Positions 14,432 through 20,000 of a stretch of DNA of 20,000 nt are shown here, piece by piece. Under the pieces are notes generated by a model that made no database searches, had not been told where the DNA came from, and worked only from the letters and a program-made list of their open reading frames with translations. Every line of letters begins with the position of its first letter. Within the stretch, counting starts at the first letter, position 1. A program made the translations under genes and the position numbers. Origin of the DNA: Dehalococcoidia bacterium (GTDB lineage Bacteria; Chloroflexota; Dehalococcoidia; JACQUA01); assembly GCA_030689845.1 (NCBI GenBank), contig JAUYHV010000334.1, positions 1 through 20,000 of the forward strand, read 5' to 3'.

Positions 14432-15628
14432 CTACTGGTCCTCGAGGGCGGAGCAAGTCTTGAGATATTCACCGATAGCGCCGGTAAATTTTTCCATGTT
14501 GATATTTTTAAAGGGATTGATAATGTTGGGTTTAGGCGGTTCTTCACCGGCCTTGAGAATATTTTGCTGCATCAGCTCGTTGAGAATCTGTTGCCTCGTT
14601 TCATTTTCGCAGAGGCGGGAATGATATATCGTTCCTAAACCGGGCAATAACATATCCTCTGTCAGATGGAGCTCTCCCTTATCCGCGTGCAGGTGCGGAT
14701 TCCTTGTTTCAATCTGGAAAACATCCACACCGTGCTTGGTCACCGAAGGTGAACTTCCGGGAAGAATACCACCGTAACCCTCGAAAAGGGAAATCAGTTC
14801 CTGGGGCTCTACTGCGTAACCCGGGGCAAATGGAAGGATTTCCGCCAGTTTAAGAGACATGGCATGTTCACCGGCGTTTCCTGTTTTAATAACTTCGGTC
14901 TCGAATCCCGTTTTGCTTGAAATGAGGTTGTTCATGTGCTTGTTAGTAATTTCAGACACGCGCCCATATTTTCTAAAATATATGCCGGTGGTTATTTTTG
15001 GTTTATATTTCCATAGAATCCTGGTCATGGTATAAGGTGATTTCGACATGATGAATCCTGCGGCATAGCATTTGACGTACTCCCAGACTGATCCCGGGAA
15101 ATAGTTATCTGCGTCGATAAAGCCCATGTACTGCTTGTTAAGAACACTGGCAATAAGGGTTGCCGCGAGCATTCCTTCGGCTTTTCCGTTTTTCACGAGA
15201 CCGTCTTCACCGAGTATGTCGGTGTAACCGGAATCTCCCAGGGCTTTACCCAGGACAGGGTCCTTCTGGTGCAGGATTACGGCATCACGGCGGGTGAAGT
15301 GGCAGTACTGGCCCAGGGTATCCTTTTCCATCTTGAACCTGTCTACCCGTTTTCGCCTGCTGTTAGATATTACAACAATGGTACATTCATGGGGGACCCC
15401 GCTGATAACCCCTTCGAAAAGCTTGAGCATCTCATCTTTAATGGGAATGATAATTGCCATTTTCTCTTCGAAGTCCTTGATGGCATCTTCTTCCACTTTG
15501 TTTACGGCGATATTCTCGTTCAACGGTAAAGTCTTGGCTCTACCGGAGTCGAGTTCCAGCACCCTCTGGACATCAGTTATTCTTACCGAGCCGAAGCGTT
15601 CCGTATATCGTGGACTTTCTATTCGCAT
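14432..15628 (-). CDS. mpgS: Mannosyl-3-phosphoglycerate synthase
   Basis: MpgS (glycosyltransferase family 55) transfers mannose from GDP-mannose to 3-phosphoglycerate, the first step to the compatible solute mannosylglycerate. The 398-residue cytoplasmic protein matches the archaeal and Thermus enzymes in length. It shows MAIIIPIKDE (57-66), the nucleotide-sugar region VVISNSRRKRVDRF, LVKNGKAEGM (144-153), the metal-binding DAD in GFIDADNYFPGS (172-174) and TGNAGEHAMSLKLAEILPFAPGYAVEP (249-275). The Dehalococcoides form is fused to a phosphatase; this one ends without such a domain and no mpgP gene is in the window. The ATG at 15628 has GGAG about 10 nt upstream. A short out-of-frame ORF (MEFLLRCE) with its own AGAGG overlaps the start. 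Confidence 0.9.
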   Translation of the reverse strand: MRIESPRYTERFGSVRITDVQRVLELDSGRAKTLPLNENIAVNKVEEDAIKDFEEKMAIIIPIKDEMLKLFEGVISGVPHECTIVVISNSRRKRVDRFKMEKDTLGQYCHFTRRDAVILHQKDPVLGKALGDSGYTDILGEDGLVKNGKAEGMLAATLIASVLNKQYMGFIDADNYFPGSVWEYVKCYAAGFIMSKSPYTMTRILWKYKPKITTGIYFRKYGRVSEITNKHMNNLISSKTGFETEVIKTGNAGEHAMSLKLAEILPFAPGYAVEPQELISLFEGYGGILPGSSPSVTKHGVDVFQIETRNPHLHADKGELHLTEDMLLPGLGTIYHSRLCENETRQQILNELMQQNILKAGEEPPKPNIINPFKNINMEKFTGAIGEYLKTCSALEDQ

Positions 15629-15962
15629 CTTAAAAGAAACTCCATGGTTATTTTTCCTCTCGCTTCATTTACCAGAGTATAAGCCAGTTTATCAATATAT
15701 ATATGGTTAGTCAAAAACGGATAATTAATTATTCCATACAGGTGTTTACCATGTTGAAAGCCACTGCTATAAGATAATTAAGGAATAATAAAATTAAACA
15801 AGGTAGCCACGGAAAATAAATATATGGTATTATTTTGAAAGAAAGAATTTTTGAACCGGGAACCAAGGTCGTAAAAAAGTGAAACCCTCGTTTAAGATGT
15901 AGCTGTGTCGCTGGGGTTAAGAACATTTTTCAAGATTTGTGATTTTATAAAAAGACTTAATT
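15629..15962. other. AT-rich divergent intergenic region
   Basis: This 334-bp spacer separates the divergent mpgS and the hypothetical membrane-anchored gene. It is much richer in A+T than the genes. It holds the mpgS promoter and a perfect 12-bp palindrome ATAATTAATTAT at 15721-15732. I see no RNA gene, ORF or repeat beyond these and no confident rightward promoter. Confidence 0.6.
15686..15714 (-). promoter_or_regulatory. Sigma-A-like promoter of mpgS
   Basis: On the minus strand TTGACT (15709-15714) and TAAACT (15686-15691) are separated by 17 bp, about 60 bp upstream of the mpgS start. An A/T palindrome ATAATTAATTAT lies 6 bp upstream of the -35 box and may act as an UP element or regulator site. 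Confidence 0.55.
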
Positions 15963-16526
15963 ATGGAAAATATTAATATTACCAATAAAAAACCTGTAAA
16001 GCGAAACAGGAATCTTCTTTTCCAACTGGCATTTGCGGCGGGTATACTGCTTCTGGTCTGGCTCAGCTTTGGTCAGACCGTACTTGCCCCTCGAAAAGGT
16101 AACGGGATGCCCCAGAAATTTGTCGGGCTAAAGCTCATGGACGTGGTAGAGGGTGCAGGTGCGATGGCACAAATAGACAGGATGCATGCAACAGGGATTG
16201 AACTGGTTACTGCCACTATAGGAACCTATGAGCTTAACAACCAAAAAATCACGGTATGGGCCGGGATTGCGGCGGACAGCATCGCCGCGGAGCAGTTGTT
16301 AAGCCGCATGGTAGAAGCTATTTCGCGGGGGAATCCCAGTTTCAGCAATCTCCGGAAAATTAGCGTTACCCAGGGTTACCACAGCCATGAAATTTTCCTG
16401 GTGGACGGTCCGGGGGGCAAACACGCTTTTTATATTTCCAAGTTATCCCGGGACAAAGTAGTCTGGCTCGCTGTTGAAAACGGGGACACCCAGGCTGTTA
16501 TCGAAGGTGCGTTGGACGTTTTTTGA
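15963..16526 (+). CDS. Hypothetical membrane-anchored protein
   Basis: The 187-residue protein has a basic N-terminus (KKPVKRNRN), a single transmembrane helix at about 18-38, and an outside domain of about 150 residues that I do not recognise. The domain has an alpha/beta look: MPQKFVGLKLMDVVEGAGAMAQIDRMHATGIELVTATIGTYE, KITVWAGIAADSIAAEQLLSRMVEAISRGNP, and HAFYISKLSRDKVVWLAVENGDTQAVIEGALDVF. It has no cysteines and no visible catalytic motif. The ATG lacks a good ribosome binding site (AAAAAGAC only). It lies on the same strand as the CcmE-like gene 208 bp downstream. Confidence 0.75.
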   Translation: MENINITNKKPVKRNRNLLFQLAFAAGILLLVWLSFGQTVLAPRKGNGMPQKFVGLKLMDVVEGAGAMAQIDRMHATGIELVTATIGTYELNNQKITVWAGIAADSIAAEQLLSRMVEAISRGNPSFSNLRKISVTQGYHSHEIFLVDGPGGKHAFYISKLSRDKVVWLAVENGDTQAVIEGALDVF

Positions 16527-16733
16527 ATGGGGATAAACCGGATACAAATTGCGATGCCGGGTATTAAACCATTCGGAACGATTATAAAAATCCATCCCGG
16601 TAGAACTTTACCCTGGTTGCAGCCGGGCGTCGTAAAGAAATCCAGGGGTTTGTTTTTCCAGTCATTTTTTAGGGAATATTTAATATTTTTTAACCGACAT
16701 CAGTCTGACATTCAGGCAAAAAGGAACCGGTAA

Positions 16734-17117
16734 TTGAAAAGGAAATCATGGTTAATAATAACGGCAGCTGTCATAACTGCCGCCGCCGCATTTTTCGTGG
16801 TTTTGTCCATGGCGCACAGCGATGAGGGCGTTATAACTATCAGAGATGTGACCTCTCAACAAGGGGATTCCACGGGAAACTGGGGAGTAAAAGGCAGCGT
16901 CTCCCCCGGTTCAATTGCATGGGACGGCCCCAACCAGGTGATGAAATTTGCGTTTTCTGACCACACCGGGAAAATGAATGTTATTTACAGGGGGACAGTG
17001 CCCGACAGTTTTAAACCGGGTACGGTTTTAACCATAACAGGACGGTACCGACAGGATGGTATGTTTGAGGCTTCCAGCCTGGGCAGGGAACGTTCCCTGT
17101 GTGCTATTTGCCATTAA
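16734..17117 (+). CDS. CcmE-like membrane-anchored OB-fold protein ending in CXXCH
   Basis: The 127-residue protein starts at TTG 16734, with AAAAAGGA about 8 nt upstream. It has an N-terminal anchor (6-25) and an OB-fold domain close to cytochrome c maturation heme chaperone CcmE: GVKGSVSPGSIAWDGPNQVMKFAFSDHTGKMNVIYRGTVPDSFKPGTVLTITGRYRQDGMFEASSL. In CcmE the covalent heme residue follows this domain, as HxxxY in E. coli or CxxxY in some other bacteria. Here the sequence is RSLCAICH and then stop, so C123 matches the heme-binding position and H127 replaces the tyrosine; together they form CXXCH. A role in binding or delivering heme outside the membrane is inferred. No other ccm gene is in the window. 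Confidence 0.75.
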   Translation: MKRKSWLIITAAVITAAAAFFVVLSMAHSDEGVITIRDVTSQQGDSTGNWGVKGSVSPGSIAWDGPNQVMKFAFSDHTGKMNVIYRGTVPDSFKPGTVLTITGRYRQDGMFEASSLGRERSLCAICH

Positions 17118-17134
17118 CGGATAAACCTGTCTTC

Positions 17135-17383
17135 TTAACCCGGCCATCCCAGGAATATTATGGTAAGGGTAGCGTGGAGCATTACCGACGGCCAAAAAAT
17201 CCACCACAGGAAGCAATGGTATTTGAAAAAGCGCTGGTACCAACGAAACCCGGTCAATTTAACACCGATCCTTGAGCCGGGTAGGCAACGGCAGGAAAAA
17301 AAGATGCATACCCCGGTTAAAAGGTTAATAACCCCCAGGATGAGTATCACCCTTGTAGCCGCGAGCGTACTTATAAAATCCAT
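17135..17383 (-). CDS. Small two-helix membrane protein with paired histidines
   Basis: The 82-residue protein starts at ATG 17383, with the purine-rich site GGGGAGGGGAAG about 5 nt upstream. It has two hydrophobic helices (about 12-31 and 53-79) joined by a loop with SCRCLPG (C31, C33). The second helix carries H56 and H70, 14 residues apart, in YHCFLWWIFWPSVMLHATL. This H-x13-H spacing within one helix matches the heme-ligating helices of cytochrome b, so a heme-binding dimer is conceivable; this is inference only. It lies 32 bp after the cupredoxin gene and is probably cotranscribed with it. I do not recognise the family. Confidence 0.65.
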   Translation of the reverse strand: MDFISTLAATRVILILGVINLLTGVCIFFSCRCLPGSRIGVKLTGFRWYQRFFKYHCFLWWIFWPSVMLHATLTIIFLGWPG

Positions 17384-17415
17384 ATATCTTCCCCTCCCCG
17401 GAAATGCGTTTTTAT

Positions 17416-17838
17416 TTACTCGACGATAATCTTGCCCGTCATCCGCGGATGGATAGTGCAGGTATAGCTAAACGTGCCGCTTTTTTCGAAAGTATAGGTG
17501 AAAGTCTGGTCCCGGGACAAGGTTTCACTTTTAAAGGAATTATCGTCTGTAGTCACGTTATGTCCCACAGAGTCTTCATTTCTCCAGGTTACGGTGGTTC
17601 CCTGTTTAATATTAAGTATCGGGGGCTTAAAAGCGAACCCGTTGATAACTACCATGACTTCTTGAAGGTCGGTTGTCACGGAGGCCGGTGAAGGCGCCAA
17701 CGGTGTGGACTCGTCCTGTCCCGAAGGCGCTGCTTGCTGGCAGGAAATACCATAAACCGGGACTAAAATAAGCGCCGCTAACAGTATGGCTTTTAGAAGG
17801 TAATCTAACGACGCCAGGTTGCGAAAAATGATTTTCAC
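17416..17838 (-). CDS. Exported amicyanin/plastocyanin-like cupredoxin
   Basis: This is a type I blue copper electron carrier anchored outside the membrane. Numbered from GTG 17838 it has 140 residues: a hydrophobic signal (about 15-32) ending VYGISC, which may be a poor lipobox, a Ser/Pro/Thr linker, and a cupredoxin domain at about 60-140. Copper ligands are H93 in GHNVT and C127, H130, M133 in YTCTIHPRMTG, the short C-x2-H-x2-M loop of amicyanins. The GTG start is chosen for AAAGGAGA about 10 nt upstream and the normal signal length; an ATG at 17895 would add 19 charged residues. It is followed by the small histidine-paired membrane protein, a possible redox partner. Confidence 0.9.
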   Translation of the reverse strand: MKIIFRNLASLDYLLKAILLAALILVPVYGISCQQAAPSGQDESTPLAPSPASVTTDLQEVMVVINGFAFKPPILNIKQGTTVTWRNEDSVGHNVTTDDNSFKSETLSRDQTFTYTFEKSGTFSYTCTIHPRMTGKIIVE

Positions 17839-17990
17839 GGGTTGTTTATCTCCTTTGTTCCGCACTCTTTCAATTTTAGAAATAGTTTGCTTCATAATTC
17901 CGGGGCTTTCCCTGTTTGTTGAATTAAAAATGAAAGCAAAACACTGAAACAGTACAAATATTATTTTCAGCGGGTAAAAGCCTGGTTTTT

Positions 17991-18019
17991 TTGTATCCGA
18001 AAGTCAGTTTCTTTATAAT
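17991..18019 (+). promoter_or_regulatory. Sigma-A-like promoter of the rhodanese gene
   Basis: TTGTAT (17991-17996) and a perfect TATAAT (18014-18019) have a 17-bp spacer. The predicted transcript start at about 18026 gives a 30-nt leader to the ATG at 18057 and rules out in-frame starts further upstream. Confidence 0.65.
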
Positions 18020-18056
18020 GATAATGGAAACCATGAAAAAAGGAAAGAATAACCCA

Positions 18057-18494
18057 ATGAAACGAACCATTTTGGCACTAAGTGCGCTGCTTTTTATTAT
18101 GATAAATATTCCCGCCTGTCAACCCTCCGATCCCATGGCAGCAGGGCCAATAGAAGTAAAAGTCGGGGATGGTCGTTATTATGTTATCACCGCCGGGCAG
18201 TTGAATTCCATGATGAATAACAAGGATTTCCTGCTGGTCAATGTCCACATACCCTATGAAGGAGAGATAGCGGGTACCGACCTTTTCATACCCTTTGATA
18301 AGATGGAGCAAAATCTTTCGAAGCTGCCGGCCGATAAAGGAGCCAAGATAGTGCTTTATTGCCGTTCCGGGTCTATGAGCGCGACGGCCTCCCGAACCAT
18401 GACCCAACTGGGATTTACCAATATCTGGGATGTCGAAGGTGGGATGATAGAATGGAAGAACCAGGGTTTGAACCTAACAAGCCAACCACGCTAA
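18057..18494 (+). CDS. Rhodanese-domain lipoprotein
   Basis: The 145-residue protein has a signal peptide ending NIPAC (C21), typical of lipoproteins. One rhodanese domain follows: VITAGQLNSMMNNKDFLLVNVHIPYEGEIAGTDLFIPFDKM, and the active-site loop YCRSGSMSA with C102, followed by TMTQLGFTNIWDVEGGMIEWKNQG. Such domains carry persulfide sulfur and act in sulfur transfer or sulfide detoxification; the substrate of this exported one is unknown. The start at 18057 gives a normal signal peptide, with AAAAGGAAAG about 10 nt upstream. It is divergent from the cupredoxin gene, with 218 bp between the two start codons. Confidence 0.92.
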   Translation: MKRTILALSALLFIMINIPACQPSDPMAAGPIEVKVGDGRYYVITAGQLNSMMNNKDFLLVNVHIPYEGEIAGTDLFIPFDKMEQNLSKLPADKGAKIVLYCRSGSMSATASRTMTQLGFTNIWDVEGGMIEWKNQGLNLTSQPR

Positions 18495-18524
18495 TAGGCG
18501 GCTAACTTCAGGAATAATTAATTA

Positions 18525-18552
18525 TTGACTTTAAACTTAACTGGGATATAAT
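18525..18552 (+). promoter_or_regulatory. Strong sigma-A-like promoter of the binding-protein gene
   Basis: TTGACT (18525-18530) and a perfect TATAAT (18547-18552) are spaced by 16 bp. The 14-bp palindrome AATAATTAATTATT (18513-18526) overlaps the first bases of the -35 box. GAACA-TCGC-TGTTC (18558-18571) forms a small inverted repeat at the expected transcript start. Confidence 0.7.
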
Positions 18553-18574
18553 TAGAGGAACATCGCTGTTCGAA

Positions 18575-18598
18575 AAGGAGATGGGGTATATGAAATAA
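18575..18598 (+). other. Minigene in the binding-protein leader
   Basis: AAGGAG (18575-18580) is followed 9 nt later by ATG AAA TAA (18590-18598), a two-codon ORF; an in-frame ATG at 18581 would give MGYMK. The real gene begins 100 nt downstream with its own site. The rest of 18599-18697 is A/T-rich and shows no riboswitch I recognise. Confidence 0.35.
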
Positions 18599-18697
18599 TT
18601 GGGAACACCCACACATGATATTTAGTCCATTTTTAGCAGATCATATTTATTTAATTAATTTGCGGCAAGCTTAATAGAAAAATAGGAGTGAGTTCGA

Positions 18698-19870
18698 ATG
18701 AAAAAGGTATGTTTGGTTTCAATAATTCTTTCATTGTTAGTTGTATTTGTCTCTTGCGCCCCCAAAGCTGCGGAGCCTGTAACTCGGCAGATAACGGCAG
18801 CGCCCCCTCAACCGACGGCGGTTGTTCCCACAAAGGCGGCCTGGGAACAAAAATGGGAAACTACTTTAGCCGGGGCGAAAAGCGAGGGTAAGGTAAATAT
18901 ATATTCGCTGTGGGGCCCGCTGGTACGGGACGCAATCGCTCCACCATTCACAGGTAAATATGGTATCGAACTTGAATGGGTCACCCTGGGCAGGGGTAAT
19001 GAAATGGTTGCTAAAATAAAAAATGAGAAAACAGCCGGTCTTAATATTGTCGATTTGATGGGGGGAGGAGCAACCACACTTATAACCGGAGCCAAACCTG
19101 TGGGTTTGCTGGCCCCTATAGAGTCTTCACTGATACTCCCGGAGGTCCTGGATACAAAGGTCTGGAGAGGAAACCAACTTCCCTTCCTGGATAAAGATAA
19201 AACTGCCATGGGTTTAGCCTTCCGTTTGACCAATAACATTGTCGTTAACAGCGATATAATTAAACCCGGTGAAATAACTTCTCTTAAAGACCTTTTGAAA
19301 CCCCAGTACAAGGGTAAAGTCACCATTAATGACCCGTCTGCCCCGGGTTCAGGGAACGCCATTATGGCATCTCTTGCTTTTTTTGAATGGAATGAGCAGG
19401 AAGCCGTGAAGTATTTCAAGGACCTGCTGGCCAACGGAACGGAAGTTATGAGGGATAACAGGCTACAGATTGAATGGCTGGCGAAAGGGAAAAGTCCCAT
19501 CGCGGTGGGCGCCCATGCCGACAGTCTGGCCAGTTTCCTTGAGGCGGGGGCTTCCAACATCGTCCCGGTGATTTCCAGGGAAGGGGAGCCGGTGACTCCG
19601 GGGTCCGGTGCTATTGCCATACCGCCCCAGCCGGCTCATCCTAACGCGACAATAGTTTTTCTCAACTGGCTGTTGACCAGGGAAGGGCAAACCGCATTTG
19701 TAAAAGGGACCACGCAACCAGTTTCTCGGAACGACGTACCGCTGGAAGGGGTGTTTTCCATTTTTCAGCCGGACCCGCAGCAAAAGCTTTATGTTCAGAC
19801 CGAGGAATTCATAAATTACCAGGGGAAAATAACGAAAATTGTTGCTGATATCCTGGCTGCCAATAAATAA
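18698..19870 (+). CDS. ABC transporter substrate-binding lipoprotein, iron(III)-type family
   Basis: The 390-residue protein has a lipoprotein signal ending VFVSC (C20), a Pro/Ala/Thr linker to about residue 48, and a periplasmic-binding fold of the Fe(III)/2-aminoethylphosphonate cluster. It starts WEQKWETTLAGAKSEGKVNIYSLWG, with TGKYGIELEWVTLGRGNEMVAKIKNE, GLAFRLTNNIVVNSDIIKPGEITSLKDLLKPQYKGKVTINDPSAPGSG, and VFLNWLLTREGQTAFVK near the end. The tyrosine pairs of classical ferric-binding proteins are not evident, so the ligand may be another anion or metal complex. GGAG is 9 nt before the ATG. A terminator follows 70 bp after the stop, and no permease or ATPase gene is visible here, so the partners lie elsewhere or beyond the window. 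Confidence 0.9.
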   Translation: MKKVCLVSIILSLLVVFVSCAPKAAEPVTRQITAAPPQPTAVVPTKAAWEQKWETTLAGAKSEGKVNIYSLWGPLVRDAIAPPFTGKYGIELEWVTLGRGNEMVAKIKNEKTAGLNIVDLMGGGATTLITGAKPVGLLAPIESSLILPEVLDTKVWRGNQLPFLDKDKTAMGLAFRLTNNIVVNSDIIKPGEITSLKDLLKPQYKGKVTINDPSAPGSGNAIMASLAFFEWNEQEAVKYFKDLLANGTEVMRDNRLQIEWLAKGKSPIAVGAHADSLASFLEAGASNIVPVISREGEPVTPGSGAIAIPPQPAHPNATIVFLNWLLTREGQTAFVKGTTQPVSRNDVPLEGVFSIFQPDPQQKLYVQTEEFINYQGKITKIVADILAANK

Positions 19871-19940
19871 CAGGGACGCCGGGAATACTTTTCTAAAAAA
19901 TATATTTTAACTGCCGGTTATAGCTCCGTCGTGACCTGAA

Positions 19941-19981
19941 AAAAAGGAAGCAATCCCATTAAACGGGATTGCTTCCTTTTT
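19941..19981 (+). terminator. Strong intrinsic terminator after the binding-protein gene
   Basis: AAAAAGGAAGCAATCCC (19941-19957) and GGGATTGCTTCCTTTTT (19965-19981) form a perfect 17-bp stem with a 7-nt loop and terminal T-run. The A-run on the left arm means it could also terminate transcription from the other side. Confidence 0.93.
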
Positions 19982-20000
19982 GATTACCGGCTGGTTTTAT

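Noticed and set aside
15589..15645. Short ORF MEFLLRCE upstream of and overlapping the mpgS start on the minus strand
   Set aside because: It has a possible AGAGG site, but the spacing is long and eight codons are too few to support. It is mentioned only as a possible start-site complication.
16527..16733. 68-codon ORF (MGINRIQIAMPGIK...) abutting the hypothetical anchored protein and ending just before the CcmE-like gene
   Set aside because: It has no ribosome binding site of its own and no family resemblance, and its base composition drops to A/T-rich runs. The 207-bp stretch is better read as an intergenic region.
18558..18571. GAACA-TCGC-TGTTC as a LexA/SOS box
   Set aside because: The Gram-positive LexA box has GAAC-N4-GTTC. 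Here the spacing is six, and the gene is a solute-binding protein.
18808..19620. 270-codon antisense ORF over the binding-protein gene
   Set aside because: The composition is that of a reverse-frame shadow. The plus-strand gene has promoter, signal peptide and terminator.

Overview
The window looks like a chromosomal segment of an anaerobic or facultatively anaerobic bacterium of moderate GC content. Most genes have AGGAGG-type ribosome binding sites, several promoters look like sigma-A types, and five or six proteins carry lipoprotein or N-terminal membrane anchors. My leading guess is a Chloroflexota (Dehalococcoidia-like) lineage. An anaerobic Firmicute of the Peptococcaceae type is the main alternative. 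The guess rests on the pairing of an AMP-forming acetyl-CoA synthetase with a probable Re-citrate synthase, a mannosyl-3-phosphoglycerate synthase, and an iron-type binding lipoprotein. The sequence alone does not settle it.

Layout. (1) 1-1988, minus strand: uvrB, lacking only its last few codons at the window edge. (2) 2000-2715: a small repeat island with a frameshifted GIY-YIG endonuclease gene between two perfect 26-bp inverted copies of a palindrome, plus three perfect 22-bp tandem repeats. (3) 2820-5953: a two-gene operon, acsA and a DRE-TIM aldolase-like synthase that is probably Re-citrate synthase. Together they would take acetate to acetyl-CoA and then to citrate. A metallo-beta-lactamase-fold hydrolase follows at 6068-6772. 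(4) 6878-10140: an ECF sigma factor, a zinc-finger anti-sigma factor with two membrane segments, a SIMPL-domain lipoprotein and an unrecognised lipoprotein. This is probably an envelope-response cluster. (5) 10265-13821: the riboflavin operon ribD-ribE-ribBA-ribH. No FMN riboswitch is visible; a 19-codon leader ORF with a strong ribosome binding site overlaps the ribD start. A small ABM-domain monooxygenase follows. (6) 14432-15628, minus strand: mannosyl-3-phosphoglycerate synthase for compatible-solute synthesis, with its own promoter. (7) 15963-18494: an exported or membrane redox neighbourhood. It holds a hypothetical anchored protein, a short CcmE-like protein ending in CAICH, a two-helix membrane protein with an H-x13-H pair, an amicyanin-like cupredoxin and a rhodanese lipoprotein. 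(8) 18525-19981: a complete transcription unit for an ABC substrate-binding lipoprotein, with a consensus promoter, a leader containing a minigene, and a perfect 17-bp terminator.

The parts most worth a second look are the riboflavin leader ORF that stands where a riboswitch might be expected, the CcmE-like / H-x13-H / cupredoxin group, and the repeat-bounded GIY-YIG island. I found no CRISPR array, tRNA, rRNA, prophage or classical transposase.
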